A stretch of 64,000 bases of DNA from Paraburkholderia silvatlantica (GTDB lineage Bacteria; Pseudomonadota; Gammaproteobacteria; Burkholderiales; Burkholderiaceae). Shown one piece after another: positions 7,397-17,356 of this stretch (its first letter is position 1; every line of letters begins with the position of its first letter). The stretch covers positions 1 through 64,000 of the forward strand of contig NZ_QEOL01000030.1 of assembly GCF_003096715.1 (NCBI RefSeq), read 5' to 3'. The position numbers and the translations under genes were made by a program. The notes beneath the pieces were generated by a model. The model worked only from the letters and a program-made list of their open reading frames with translations, ran no database searches and was not told where the DNA came from.

Positions 7397-9268
7397 ATGG
7401 ATACCAAAGTAAATGCGGGGTCCACGGGGGCCCGCAACGGCGTTCGTCCGTGGCGTGTCGCAACGCTTGCCTGGGTTTGTGCCGGGTTGATGACTTCGAC
7501 TCCGGGCTGGGCACAGCAATCGAGCGCGAACGCAGCGCAGGAGAAGCCCGCCGCAAGCGCTGCGGTTCCCATGGGCAAGGGTCCCATGCAGATGACCATC
7601 AGCATGGGACCGCCGCAAGGCAGCAGCGCGCCGCCCAAAGCCGTGGCGGGACCGCTGCGAGGACCGAACTGCGTGGGGGCCATCCGCAACGAAAGCAACG
7701 TGGTCGTGCCGCTTGGCAAGTCGATGCTCGTGCCGATCGACGAACCGGTGCGCAACCGTACGCTCGGCAATCCGGAGATCGCCCAGGCGACCATGGTTTC
7801 GCCGCAAACACTCTACATCGTTGGCCAGGCGGTCGGGACGACCAACATGATCGTCCAGGGCAAGAGCGGCGCATGCCAGGTGATCGATGTGATCGTGAGC
7901 GCCGACTCCGGCGGTCTTCAGGCGGCGCTTGCGCAGCTCCTGCCGCAAGAGCGTGATATCCGCGTTTCGACGGCGGCCGACAACATTGTGCTCGCCGGCC
8001 ATGTGTCGAGCGCGCAGGCCGCCCAGCAGGCCGCGGAAATTGCCCAGGTTTTCGGCGTGAGCGGCCAGGGCAATAACGGTGCGCACACGGGCGGAGTGAT
8101 CAACATGCTAAGCGTGGATTCGCCGCAGCAGGTCATGCTCGAAGTGAAGGTCGCCGAAGTCGACAAGACGCTGATCGACCAGCTCGGCTCGGCCGTCAAT
8201 ATCCAGGGCGGATTTGGGTCCTGGACGGGGGCGCTGGTGAGCAATCTGCTCGCAGGCGTGTCGAGCGCATTCGGTTTCTCGAAGGCGAACAACAACCCGC
8301 TCAAGTTCGCCATCGACGCGCAGAAGACCGACAACCTCGTGAAGATCCTGGCCGAGCCTAATCTTGTCACCATCAGCGGTCAGGAAGCCACCTTCCTTGC
8401 CGGCGGCAAGATCTTCATCCCCGTGCCGCAAAGCGGCGGCGGCACGTCCGCCACGGCGATCACGCTGCAGGAAGAAGAGTTCGGCGTGGGGCTCAAGTTC
8501 ACGCCGACGGTGCTCAACGGAGGGCGCATCAACCTGAAGGTGGCGCCGGAAGTCTCCGAGCTCTCGCCCACGGGCGTCACGCTGAGCGCGTCGAACGTGA
8601 GTGGCGTGAGCATTCTGCCGCTCATCACGACGCGGCGTGCTTCGACGACGGTGCAGATGCACGACGGCGAGTCGTTCGCGATCGGCGGGCTCATCAGCAA
8701 CAACATTACGGGCTCGCTCAAGGCAGTGCCGGGCCTCGGTGAGGTCCCGGTGCTGGGCGCATTGCTCAGAAGCACCTCGTTCCAGCAGGACCGATCGGAA
8801 CTGATCTTCATCGTCACGCCGCATCTCGTGAAGCCGGTGGCGGATGTCGCGCAGCTGCAGATGCCCACGGACAGCTTCTCGCAGGTCCATGAAGCCGACG
8901 TGTACGCAACGGGCAACATGGAAGGACGCGCCAATCGCAACCAGGGACGGTTTGCGCCTCCTGCACCCGAGCCCGTCGGCACGCAGACCGCACCGGCAGC
9001 ACCGGCTGCACCGGCACCGATGCCGGCCGCGCCCGCTGCACCGCAGACGCCGGCCGCGCTGCCCGCACCGCAGGTCTCTTCGCGCCGCGAAGAGTCGCCG
9101 GCACCGAAAGGTCCGCCGCCCGCTGAAGCGCTCGCGCAGCCGGTACCTACGCAGCAGGTGAATGCGCAGGCCCTTATGCCACCGCCAGGCGAGGACAGCG
9201 CGGCGCGCGCGCAGCGAATCGAGCGCGAGGCGGCACGGATCGCGTCGAACGAAACCCCCGCTCATTGA
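7397..9268 (+). CDS. cpaC: Tad pilus outer-membrane secretin CpaC/RcpA
   Basis: About 623 residues. A signal peptide (RPWRVATLAWVCAGLM...GWAQ, ending near residue 38) precedes an N-terminal pilus/secretin domain with the VVPLGKSMLVPIDEPVRN segment, a BON-like region, and a C-terminal secretin domain (about residues 235-480) with the VPVLGALLRSTSFQ and ELIFIVTPHLV signatures. The last 120 or so residues are rich in Ala and Pro, longer and lower in complexity than usual, perhaps spanning the periplasm or binding peptidoglycan. I prefer the start at 7397 because it directly precedes the signal peptide; an in-frame ATG at 7346 would put extra residues before it. Confidence 0.9.
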   Translation: MDTKVNAGSTGARNGVRPWRVATLAWVCAGLMTSTPGWAQQSSANAAQEKPAASAAVPMGKGPMQMTISMGPPQGSSAPPKAVAGPLRGPNCVGAIRNESNVVVPLGKSMLVPIDEPVRNRTLGNPEIAQATMVSPQTLYIVGQAVGTTNMIVQGKSGACQVIDVIVSADSGGLQAALAQLLPQERDIRVSTAADNIVLAGHVSSAQAAQQAAEIAQVFGVSGQGNNGAHTGGVINMLSVDSPQQVMLEVKVAEVDKTLIDQLGSAVNIQGGFGSWTGALVSNLLAGVSSAFGFSKANNNPLKFAIDAQKTDNLVKILAEPNLVTISGQEATFLAGGKIFIPVPQSGGGTSATAITLQEEEFGVGLKFTPTVLNGGRINLKVAPEVSELSPTGVTLSASNVSGVSILPLITTRRASTTVQMHDGESFAIGGLISNNITGSLKAVPGLGEVPVLGALLRSTSFQQDRSELIFIVTPHLVKPVADVAQLQMPTDSFSQVHEADVYATGNMEGRANRNQGRFAPPAPEPVGTQTAPAAPAAPAPMPAAPAAPQTPAALPAPQVSSRREESPAPKGPPPAEALAQPVPTQQVNAQALMPPPGEDSAARAQRIEREAARIASNETPAH

Positions 9269-9289
9269 CCAGGCGATCAGGAGGCCAAA

Positions 9290-9586
9290 ATGAAACTCGA
9301 AAACTTTGTATTCGTTCGCCGGTTCCTATTGATTGCGCCGCTTGGCGCGGCGCTCGGCGGCTGCATGACCAGCACGCCGATCTGGGATGCGCACTTCGGG
9401 CAAGCCGTGCGCTACTCGATGCAGGCGCAAATCATCGATCCGGACGCAGGCAGACACGGCGCCTCGCAGCCGGGCGTGGACGGCAAGTCGGCGGCATCGG
9501 CGATGGATAACTATGACAAGTCGTTCCAGCATCCGGTGACATCGGCGAATCCCTACACGATTGGTGTGAGCAGCGGTAGCCAGTGA
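9290..9586 (+). CDS. Small lipoprotein of the Tad locus
   Basis: A 98-residue protein with a lipoprotein signal ending in the lipobox LGGC (Cys about residue 24). It lies between the secretin and CpaE genes, where other tad loci carry CpaD or another pilotin-like lipoprotein. It is shorter than CpaD (about 200 residues) and I do not see the CpaD core, so a pilotin role for the secretin is inference from position. GGAGG lies just before the ATG. Confidence 0.75.
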   Translation: MKLENFVFVRRFLLIAPLGAALGGCMTSTPIWDAHFGQAVRYSMQAQIIDPDAGRHGASQPGVDGKSAASAMDNYDKSFQHPVTSANPYTIGVSSGSQ

Positions 9587-9650
9587 GCGGTGTCAAGTAC
9601 ACACGCGCGCAACCGGCCGGAGAAGGAAACAACAGCGGGGACATACGATC

Positions 9651-10859
9651 ATGATCGACATACTCATCACCTCGACAGACGCAGAGCGGCTTGCGCAGAT
9701 CATGCGCACAATTGCGGGATGCGGCCCGTACCGCACGACGCGTAGCGTGGGCACACCGTTCGATCTTGTCGAGCGCGGCGACACGCTCGACGCGTTCGAT
9801 GTCCTGATCGTCGACGCACGAGGGTTGCAGGAGGCACAGTTGCCTTCCGTAAGCGAGCTGTGCCGTCGCTGCGAACGGCTCACGTGCATTCTGCTGATTC
9901 CGGAGGCTTCGCCCGAGGAACTCATCGCGGCAATGCGCGCGGGCTTTCGCGACGTGGTCACGGGGCCGCCGGACGGCCGCACGATCGGCGAGGCGCTGCA
10001 GCGAGCAATTGGCCAGCGCGCGCATGGGAGCACGCGCGCGTCGCGCATCGTGTCGTTCATGTCGTGCAAGGGCGGCGTAGGGACGAGCTTTATCGCGGCG
10101 AACGTCGCGCATATCGTCTCGCAGACGCAGGACCGGCGTGTGCTGCTGATCGACCTGAACCAGCTCTACGCGGACGCGGCGTTCCTCGTGACAGCTCAGA
10201 CGCCGCCCTCGACGCTTCCGCAACTGTGCGCAGAAGTCGACCGCATGGACGTGGCGCTCTTCGAGGCGAGTGTGATGCACGCCGCAGGGAACTTCGACAT
10301 CCTGGCGGGCGCGGGCGACCCGATCAAGGCGAGCGAGATGCGACAGGACAGGCTCGAATGGGTGCTCGGCGTCGCCGCGCCCCGTTACGACTGTGTGATC
10401 CTCGATCTCGGCCAGACGATCAATCCGCTTTCCATGCTCGCGCTCGATCGCAGCGACGAGATCCACATCGTCCTGCAGGCGAGCATGCCGCATCTTCAGG
10501 CGGGACGCCGCCTGCAGGAGATTTTGCAGTCGCTTGGCTACGGGCCGGAGCGCATGCGCCTGCTTCTGAACCGCCAGACGCGTCACGGCGAGCGCGTGCG
10601 CGAGGCCGCCGACACCGTGCTCGGCATGAAGCCGTTCCTCGTTATTCCCGACGACGCGCGTGCCGTTGCCGAAGCCGTCAATCAGGGTGTGCCGATTGCC
10701 GCGGCGGCCCCCTGCAGCGCGGTGACGCGTTGCCTGCGCACGTTGGCGTCGAGCGTCGCGCTCCCCAACGCGACCGGTGCGACTGCGCGGGGCAAGGGCG
10801 ATTCCCTGTTCGCGCGCATGCTCGGCCGCCAGACGCCGGCCAAACTCGGATTGATGTAA
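9651..10859 (+). CDS. cpaE: Tad pilus localisation ATPase CpaE/TadZ
   Basis: A 402-residue MinD/ParA-family protein. Residues 1-120 form a receiver-like domain without the full phosphorylation site. A deviant Walker A (CKGGVGTSFIAANVAH, about 140-155) and a Walker B-like YDCVILDLG region follow. TadZ/CpaE places the pilus machine at the cell pole. It is followed by cpaF after 12 bp, with a Shine-Dalgarno (AAAGGAGAAAA) at that junction. Confidence 0.9.
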   Translation: MIDILITSTDAERLAQIMRTIAGCGPYRTTRSVGTPFDLVERGDTLDAFDVLIVDARGLQEAQLPSVSELCRRCERLTCILLIPEASPEELIAAMRAGFRDVVTGPPDGRTIGEALQRAIGQRAHGSTRASRIVSFMSCKGGVGTSFIAANVAHIVSQTQDRRVLLIDLNQLYADAAFLVTAQTPPSTLPQLCAEVDRMDVALFEASVMHAAGNFDILAGAGDPIKASEMRQDRLEWVLGVAAPRYDCVILDLGQTINPLSMLALDRSDEIHIVLQASMPHLQAGRRLQEILQSLGYGPERMRLLLNRQTRHGERVREAADTVLGMKPFLVIPDDARAVAEAVNQGVPIAAAAPCSAVTRCLRTLASSVALPNATGATARGKGDSLFARMLGRQTPAKLGLM

Positions 10860-10871
10860 AGGAGAAAAGTC

Positions 10872-12263
10872 ATGTCTCTTCGCGAGCAGATCTTTGCGCA
10901 GCGCCTTGAGCCGACAATCGTCGAGCGCACCGATACGGGCGGCGGCGCCGCTGTGGCCCCGGCGACGCCGTCCCGGGTGAAGACCGAGGCGTACCAGAAG
11001 CTGAAATACGACACGCATCATGCGGTGCTCGAGCGGGTGGAACTCGAGCGTCTCTCACGCATGCCCCAGGAGCAGATCCGCAGCGAAATCAACGCGCTTG
11101 TGGGCCGCATCCTCGAAGAGCAGAAGGCGCTTGCGAACGACCTCGAACGCAAGCAGCTGGCCATCGACGTGTACGACGAGATGTTCGGTTTCGGTCCGCT
11201 CGAGCCGTTGCTGCGCGACCCTACGGTCTCGGACATTCTCGTGAACACGTGGTGCCAGACTTATGTGGAACGCCGCGGCAAGCTCGAACTCACCGATGTC
11301 AACTTCTACGACGACGCCCATCTCATGAAGGTGATCGAAAAGATCGTCTCGCGGGTGGGGCGGCGCATCGATGAATCTAGCCCGATGGTGGACGCGCGCC
11401 TGCCCGACGGCTCGCGCGTAAACGCCATCATTCCGCCTTCGGCCGTGGACGGTCCGCTCGTATCGATCCGGCGTTTCGCGGTCAAGCCGCTGCTGGTCTC
11501 CGATCTGATCGAGCTGCAAACGCTCACGCCGCCCATGGCCCAGGTGCTCGAGGGCCTCGCGCGCGCCAAGGTCAATATTCTCGTCTCCGGCGGCACCGGC
11601 AGCGGCAAGACGACCATGCTCAACGTGCTCTCGGGCTTCATTCCAAACGACGAACGCATCGTGACGATCGAGGACGCAGCCGAACTTCAACTGCGCCAGG
11701 ACCACGTGCTGCGCCTGGAGACTCGCCCGCCGAACATCGAAGGCAAAGGCGAGATCACCCAGCGCGCGCTCGTGCGCAACGCGCTGCGTATGCGCCCCGA
11801 CCGCATCATCCTCGGCGAAGTGCGCGGCGCGGAAGCACTCGACATGCTCAACGCGATGAACACCGGCCACGAAGGCTCGCTCGCGACGATCCACGCCAAC
11901 ACGCCGCGCGATGCGCTCACGCGCCTCGAGAACATGATCAGCCTGGGCGGCCTGGCCTTGCCGCCGCGCACGATGCGCCATCAGATCTCGTCCGCGATCT
12001 CGGTGGTCGTGCAGGCCGCGCGCCTGACCGACGGCCGCCGCAAGATCGTGAGCATTTCGGAGCTGACCGGCATGGAGGGCGACATCATCAACATGCAGGA
12101 GATCTTTACGTTCAAGCGCACGGGCATGGACTCGAATGGCAACGTGCGTGGCCACTTCTGTGCGACGGGGGTGCGGCCGAAATTCTGCGAGCGCTTCGCG
12201 GCGTTCGGCGTGAATCTGCCGGAGCAGATTTTCGATCCGGGCCGCCGTTACGACACGGTCTGA
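10872..12263 (+). CDS. cpaF: Tad secretion ATPase CpaF/TadA
   Basis: A 463-residue hexameric ATPase of the type II/IV secretion superfamily that powers Flp pilus assembly. An N-terminal helical domain is followed by the ATPase core: Walker A GGTGSGKTTMLN (about residues 239-250), Asp box (IVTIEDAAELQL), Walker B (RIILGEVRGAEALD) and His box (GHEGSLATIHAN). Length and motif order match complete CpaF proteins. It sits between cpaE and tadB. Confidence 0.95.
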   Translation: MSLREQIFAQRLEPTIVERTDTGGGAAVAPATPSRVKTEAYQKLKYDTHHAVLERVELERLSRMPQEQIRSEINALVGRILEEQKALANDLERKQLAIDVYDEMFGFGPLEPLLRDPTVSDILVNTWCQTYVERRGKLELTDVNFYDDAHLMKVIEKIVSRVGRRIDESSPMVDARLPDGSRVNAIIPPSAVDGPLVSIRRFAVKPLLVSDLIELQTLTPPMAQVLEGLARAKVNILVSGGTGSGKTTMLNVLSGFIPNDERIVTIEDAAELQLRQDHVLRLETRPPNIEGKGEITQRALVRNALRMRPDRIILGEVRGAEALDMLNAMNTGHEGSLATIHANTPRDALTRLENMISLGGLALPPRTMRHQISSAISVVVQAARLTDGRRKIVSISELTGMEGDIINMQEIFTFKRTGMDSNGNVRGHFCATGVRPKFCERFAAFGVNLPEQIFDPGRRYDTV

Positions 12264-12294
12264 TATTCACGACGTTCATCCGGGGGAGCGTGGC

Positions 12295-13272
12295 ATGAGT
12301 ACAACCTTCATTCTGGCAATCCTGCTGCTTTTTGTGGCGGTCGTGCTTGCCAGCCAGGGCGCGTGGGAATGGTGGAACAGCCGGCACGGCGCCGTCGCGC
12401 GCCGCCTCGAATCGCGCATCGAGGCCGTGGCGACGGGTGGCGTGGGGCGCAAGGAGGCGATGTCCATCCTCAAGGCGCGCAAGCTCGACGGGTCGACGTT
12501 CGGCCAGCGCATGCTGCTGCTCGTGCCGGGCATCCGCTCGTTCGAGGCGTGGGTGCAGCAGTCGGGCATCAGCTGGACGGCTTCACGCGTCATTGCGATG
12601 TGCGCGCTCATGCCGGTCGTGGTGATCGTCGCGGGGATATTCATCCGCGTGCCGCTCGCCATGCTGGCGTCCGCTGCCGCGTCGTCGACGCTGATGCCGC
12701 TGATGTACGTGCGCTATCGGCGCACGAAGCGGATGCGGCGCTTCCAGAAGCAGTTGCCCGATGCCTGCGACATGCTTGCGCGCGCGTTGCGCTCGGGCCA
12801 TGCGTTCTCGGGCGCGATCGACCTGGTCGGCACCGAGTTCGCCGACCCGATGGGCGCCGAGTTCCGCACCACGTTCGACGAGATCAACTATGGCGTGTCG
12901 CTCAACGAGGCGTTGACGGCGCTCGCGCAGCGCGTGCCGGTGGGGGACCTGCGCTACCTCGTCATTGCCGTGCTGATCCAGCGCGAGACGGGCGGCAACC
13001 TGGCCGAGTTGCTGGACGGCATTGCGAGCCTCGTGCGCGCGCGCTTCAAACTGTTCGACAAGGTGCGCGTGCTCGCCGCGGAAGGGGTTCTCTCGGCGCG
13101 GGTGCTGGGTCTGCTGCCGGTGGTCACGGGCGGGGCCATCTCCCTCGTGAATCCAGGCTTTCTCGAAGTGCTATGGCGCGACCCCGCAGGCGTGATGATG
13201 CTTGAAGCCGGTAGTGCGCTACTGGTGGCCGGCATGATCTGGGGACGGCGCATCGTGCGGATTCGCGTCTGA
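12295..13272 (+). CDS. tadB: Tad inner-membrane platform protein TadB
   Basis: A 325-residue type II secretion F-domain protein. One N-terminal helix, a pair of helices around residues 100-140, the cytoplasmic four-helix F domain (LPDACDMLARALRSGHAF onwards) and C-terminal helices. TadB and TadC form the platform on which CpaF acts. GGGGGAGCG precedes the ATG. TadC follows after 45 bp. Confidence 0.92.
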   Translation: MSTTFILAILLLFVAVVLASQGAWEWWNSRHGAVARRLESRIEAVATGGVGRKEAMSILKARKLDGSTFGQRMLLLVPGIRSFEAWVQQSGISWTASRVIAMCALMPVVVIVAGIFIRVPLAMLASAAASSTLMPLMYVRYRRTKRMRRFQKQLPDACDMLARALRSGHAFSGAIDLVGTEFADPMGAEFRTTFDEINYGVSLNEALTALAQRVPVGDLRYLVIAVLIQRETGGNLAELLDGIASLVRARFKLFDKVRVLAAEGVLSARVLGLLPVVTGGAISLVNPGFLEVLWRDPAGVMMLEAGSALLVAGMIWGRRIVRIRV

Positions 13273-13317
13273 CGACGTCACGTCTCGCACCATCGACAAA
13301 ATTCCAGGGGGGGAGCC

Positions 13318-14286
13318 ATGTTAGCGCTCGATTCGACGCGGTTGCTGTTGCTGGTTTGTCTCTTTGCCTGCGTGTTCGGCCTGTCGTTGGCCGGCATGTA
13401 TGTCCTTGCACCCAGGACCATGCGGCGGCGCATCGAACAGGTGGGCGGCGGTCGCGGCGCGCCTGTTCGAGGTGCGCAGCCGGATGCCACCAGCGAGGCC
13501 TGGTACGAAAAGCTCGTGCAGATCTCCGAGCCGCTTTCCCGGCTCTCGACGCCCAAGGAAGGCTGGGAAGTCTCGGCGCTGCGCGTACGGCTGATGAATG
13601 CGGGCTGGCGCTCCCCGGGTGCCGTGGCGATCTTCTTCGGCACTCGCACCGTGCTGGCACTGTTGCTGCCTACGCTTGCGGCCATGTGGCTGATTAGCGG
13701 CGGCGGGGCGGCGAGTTCGGTTACGCGTTTTGCGGTGGTCCTCGTGTCGCTCGTGGTGGTTGGCTACTACCTGCCGGGTCTGGTGCTCGCGCGCTTCGTC
13801 GCGCAGCGCAAGCGCGCGATCTTCGAGGACTTCCCCGACGCCATCGATCTGCTGACGGTGTGCGTCGAGGCGGGCCTCGGTCTCGATGCAGCGCTGATGC
13901 GCGTGGCGGAGGAAATCAGATTGCGCAGCGCGGTGGTCGCCGACGAGCTGGATCTCACGCTCCTCGAAATGCGCTCGGGCTACACGAAGGAAAAGGCGTT
14001 GCGCAACCTCGCCATGCGCACGGGTGTTGAAGACGTCGACTCCTTCAGCACGATGCTCATCCAGGCGGAGCGATTCGGCACGAGCATCGGCGATTCGCTG
14101 CGCGTGCTCTCGGATACGCTGCGCACGCGCCGGCGCATGCTTGCGGAGGAAAAGGCCGCGAAAATCGCGCTCAAGCTGCTGTTTCCGCTGATGTTCTGCA
14201 TTTTTCCGGCGCTGATGGTGGTGCTGATGGGGCCGGCGATGCTGCATATCTATCGGACGATGCTGCCGACCATGAACGGCGGCTAG
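13318..14286 (+). CDS. tadC: Tad inner-membrane platform protein TadC
   Basis: A 322-residue second F-domain platform protein, paralogous to TadB. It has N-terminal and central transmembrane helices, the F-domain core with FPDAIDLLTVCVEAGLGLDAAL (about residues 175-196, split here by the family signature VEAGLG), and a C-terminal hydrophobic hairpin. GGGGGGAGCC lies just before the ATG. Confidence 0.92.
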   Translation: MLALDSTRLLLLVCLFACVFGLSLAGMYVLAPRTMRRRIEQVGGGRGAPVRGAQPDATSEAWYEKLVQISEPLSRLSTPKEGWEVSALRVRLMNAGWRSPGAVAIFFGTRTVLALLLPTLAAMWLISGGGAASSVTRFAVVLVSLVVVGYYLPGLVLARFVAQRKRAIFEDFPDAIDLLTVCVEAGLGLDAALMRVAEEIRLRSAVVADELDLTLLEMRSGYTKEKALRNLAMRTGVEDVDSFSTMLIQAERFGTSIGDSLRVLSDTLRTRRRMLAEEKAAKIALKLLFPLMFCIFPALMVVLMGPAMLHIYRTMLPTMNGG

Positions 14287-14352
14287 CAGGCGGCCGGAGC
14301 GTTTGGCAGAAACAGACCAGGCCCTGTACGGGTGATTCAATCGGGGGGAGTT

Positions 14353-14847
14353 ATGAAAACAGCAAAGACCGGCGCGGCGTCGCTTCCGTTACGTGCGGGA
14401 CGGGGAACAGGGCGCGCAGGGAGCCCGCGGCGTGGACGCAGCAGGCACGCGCAGCGCGGCGTGGCTGCGGTGGAGTTTGCCCTCGTGCTGCCGGTGTTGC
14501 TGATCTTGCTCTTCGGCATCATCGAAATGGGCTTGTTCCTTTACGACAAGGCCGTGATTACCAATGCCGCCCGGGAAGGCGCCCGCGCCGGAGTCGTGCT
14601 GAAGAGCCCGAAGCCCACCGCAAGCGACGTCCAGACGGTCGTGACGAACTACACGTCGAGCTACCTGCTGACCTTCGGTGCGCAGAATACGCCGGTGGTC
14701 GTGACGACTGGTGCGGGCGGCAATTTCGGTCAACCGCTTTCGGTGACCGTCTCCTATCAGTACAACGGATTGGCTCTGGGACGGATGGTGGCGCCCATCA
14801 CGGGCGCCATTACGCTGTCCGCCACGACCGTCATGAACAACGAATAA
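14353..14847 (+). CDS. tadE: TadE-like pseudopilin
   Basis: A 164-residue pseudopilin. A long basic leader (about 35 residues) ends at the peptidase site G/VAAVEFALVLPVL, followed by a single hydrophobic helix and a globular periplasmic domain. The Glu five residues after the cut matches the type IVb pattern, so CpaA should process it. The start at 14353 is chosen for GGGGGGAG upstream. It probably primes or tips the Flp fibre. Confidence 0.88.
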   Translation: MKTAKTGAASLPLRAGRGTGRAGSPRRGRSRHAQRGVAAVEFALVLPVLLILLFGIIEMGLFLYDKAVITNAAREGARAGVVLKSPKPTASDVQTVVTNYTSSYLLTFGAQNTPVVVTTGAGGNFGQPLSVTVSYQYNGLALGRMVAPITGAITLSATTVMNNE

Positions 14848-14858
14848 GGGGGGCAATC

Positions 14859-15977
14859 ATGCGCACGGGGAGAAGACGCAAGCAGAGAGGGGCGGTGGCC
14901 ATCACGGTCGCAGTGTTCATGATCTTTCTGCTGGGGACCGCGGCGCTGGCCATCGACATCGGCAATCTGATGGTCGCTCGAAACGAACTCCAGAACGCGG
15001 CTGACGCGGCCGCGCTGGCGGGTGCAGGCTGTCTGAAGCCGCGCACCGAGTGCAGCAACAGCACCGCTACCCAGCCGGATTTCACGACGGCCTCCGCGAC
15101 GGCGTCGACGTTCTCGACGTCGACCTCGACCAACCGGGTCCAGGGTGCCTATGTGCAGACGAGTACGGTCGCGACCGGCTACTGGAACGCTACGGGAACG
15201 CCATACGGCCTCGAGGCGTTGCCGTTCACACCGGGAGCGAACGACCTGGCTGCGGTGCAGGTGACGATCCGCAAAGACGGCTCGAACGCGAACGGATCGG
15301 TGGGAGGCTTTCTGAGCAGCGTGTTCGGCGTCAACGTCCTCAAAGCCAGCGCCGTGGCAACAGCCGTCCTGTCTTCGCCTGGCAATGTAGGACCAGGCGG
15401 GCTGTTTCCATTGGCGATGTCGCAGTGCCTGTACAACAATTACTGGAATTCGTCGACCAACTCGCCCAAGCTCTCGCCCACCAGCGGCACCGTGTCCGGC
15501 TTCTCGACACCTCAGGTTGCGGGGCAGCCGTACATCTTCCAGATCGGATCCAGCTATCAGTACGGCACCTGTCAATCCGGCCAGTGGACGACGTTCAATT
15601 CCAGTAACAACAGTGCCAGTTATGCCAGTGGCCTGTTGACCAGCGGCAACAGCACCACGTTCTCGGTCGGAGCTTCGCCGGGGACGTGGATCCAGACAGG
15701 CGAGGAAAACTCGGTCTTCAAGAATGCTGCCGACTGTAGCGCTGCGGGCAACGGGAAATGCGCATGGGCGACGGTGGTCGTGGTGAACGATCCGTCGACG
15801 AGCGGGTTTCAGCCGGTCCAGGCATTCGCCTGCCTGCACATTCTCGATGCCAGTAACGGTTCCACGCCCTATGTGCTCGTGCAGATGTCCAACGACATGA
15901 GCCACTGTGAGACTGCCAATTCGGGAGGGGTTGGGCCGAGTTACGGGGCTTACACGCCTCCGAGACTGGTCCAGTAA
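14859..15977 (+). CDS. TadG-like pilus-associated protein
   Basis: A 372-residue protein with an N-terminal TadE/G-like segment: basic start, RGAVAITVAVFMIFLLG helix, then AIDIGNLMVARNELQNAADAAALAGA, the conserved Tad N-terminal region. The rest is Ser/Thr/Asn-rich with several Cys, which suggests an extracytoplasmic domain. I do not see a von Willebrand A domain with a clear MIDAS motif, so TadG in the strict sense is uncertain. It is the last gene of the operon, starting 11 bp after tadE. Confidence 0.82.
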   Translation: MRTGRRRKQRGAVAITVAVFMIFLLGTAALAIDIGNLMVARNELQNAADAAALAGAGCLKPRTECSNSTATQPDFTTASATASTFSTSTSTNRVQGAYVQTSTVATGYWNATGTPYGLEALPFTPGANDLAAVQVTIRKDGSNANGSVGGFLSSVFGVNVLKASAVATAVLSSPGNVGPGGLFPLAMSQCLYNNYWNSSTNSPKLSPTSGTVSGFSTPQVAGQPYIFQIGSSYQYGTCQSGQWTTFNSSNNSASYASGLLTSGNSTTFSVGASPGTWIQTGEENSVFKNAADCSAAGNGKCAWATVVVVNDPSTSGFQPVQAFACLHILDASNGSTPYVLVQMSNDMSHCETANSGGVGPSYGAYTPPRLVQ

Positions 15978-16168
15978 GGACAAGGACAGCTTGCCGCAGT
16001 GCCGGCGCCGCGCCATTGTACGTGCCGGCGCTTTGACCCTCTTCAATGTCTTTCGGGTGCCGATTTCCGCACCCACGCTCACCCTTTCCCCCCATTATTT
16101 CGCTTGACTTCGCCCGGCGCGCTAAAATTGCGGACCTTTTTAATTCGTCCGCACAAAGAGCCTTGAGC

Positions 16169-17164
16169 GTGCAAAAGATCCTCATCGTGCGCGTGTCGTC
16201 GCTTGGCGACGTCGTCCACAACATGCCCGCCATTGCCGATATCCGGCGGCGGTACCCCGACGCGCAGATCGACTGGCTCGTCGAAGAGAGCTTCCAGTCG
16301 CTCGTCGAGCTCGTGGAGGGTGTGCGCCGTGCGATTCCGTTCTCGCTGCGCCGCTGGCGCAAGGGGCTCTTGTCGAGCGCCAACTGGCGCGAGATCGGCG
16401 CTTTCCGGCGCGCGCTCGCGGCCGAGAAGTACGACCTCGTGATCGACTGCCAGGGGCTCATCAAGACGGCCTGGGTCGCGAGCTGGGCGCGCGGACCGCT
16501 CGTCGGCCTTGGCAACCGCACCGATGGCGCGGGCTACGAATGGCCCGTGCGCTTCTTCTACGACCGCTCGATCCGCATCGAGCCGCGCACCCACGTGGTC
16601 GAGCGCACGCGCCAACTGGTTGCGGGCGCGCTCGATCTCGCGCCGCCGTCGCCCACCGACGAAATCGACTTCGGTCTCGACACCTACCGCGCCGCCCAGG
16701 CGCTCGCGGAAGTCGGGCTGAATCTGCCGGTGCCCTACGTGGTGTTCGTGCACGCCACGTCGCGCGCCGACAAGCAGTGGCCCGACCAGCACTGGATCGA
16801 ACTGGGCCAGGCGCTCGTGCGGCGCGGCGCGTCGCTCGTGCTGCCCTGGGGCAGCGAGGCCGAGCGTGCCACCAGCGAGCGCCTCGCGCGCGAATTCGGC
16901 GAAGCGGCGATCGTGCCGCCCAGGCTCTCGCTGCCTGCCGTGGTCGGCCTGATCGACGGCGCAGCGGCCACGGTGGGCGTGGACACGGGGCTCGTGCACA
17001 TCGCGGCGGCGCTGAAGCGCCCGAGCGTCGAGTTGTACAATTTTGCGACCGCCTGGCGCACGGGCGGCTACTGGTCGCCGAACGTCGTCAATCTGGGCAC
17101 GGCAGGCCAGCCGCCAACGCTTGCGCAGGTGAAAGGCGCGCTGGCGGGCTTCGGGCTGCTGTAG
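16169..17164 (+). CDS. waaC: Lipopolysaccharide heptosyltransferase I
   Basis: A 331-residue GT9 enzyme that transfers heptose to Kdo-lipid A in the cytoplasm. The N terminus QKILIVRVSSLGDVVHNMPA is the family signature with the catalytic Asp; the ADP-binding motif (GVDTGLVHIAAAL) is near residues 270-285. I use the GTG at 16169, giving the usual MQKILIVR start, with AAAGAG upstream; an in-frame TTG two codons before is possible. A TAAAAT box lies at about 16121 but its TTGACT partner is too close to call a promoter. The Kdo hydroxylase and waaA follow. Confidence 0.93.
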   Translation: MQKILIVRVSSLGDVVHNMPAIADIRRRYPDAQIDWLVEESFQSLVELVEGVRRAIPFSLRRWRKGLLSSANWREIGAFRRALAAEKYDLVIDCQGLIKTAWVASWARGPLVGLGNRTDGAGYEWPVRFFYDRSIRIEPRTHVVERTRQLVAGALDLAPPSPTDEIDFGLDTYRAAQALAEVGLNLPVPYVVFVHATSRADKQWPDQHWIELGQALVRRGASLVLPWGSEAERATSERLAREFGEAAIVPPRLSLPAVVGLIDGAAATVGVDTGLVHIAAALKRPSVELYNFATAWRTGGYWSPNVVNLGTAGQPPTLAQVKGALAGFGLL

Positions 17165-17356
17165 CGGCGCGCGGCCGCGGCTCGGCCGCCTGACAAACTG
17201 AGGGGCTGCGGCGCGTCAAGGCGCACCCCGGAGGCTGCGGGTATAAGAATCGGCGCTCACGAGGGTGCACAAACGTGCACAAGCGGGCGCCAGGGCCTGG
17301 CCGGCATGGGCCCACACCGGCAGGCAATCCGATCCATCGCTTCCAGGGGCGACCCA

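Noticed and set aside
16102..16126. TTGACT and TAAAAT boxes upstream of waaC
   Set aside because: Only about 13 bases separate the boxes; a sigma70 promoter needs about 17.
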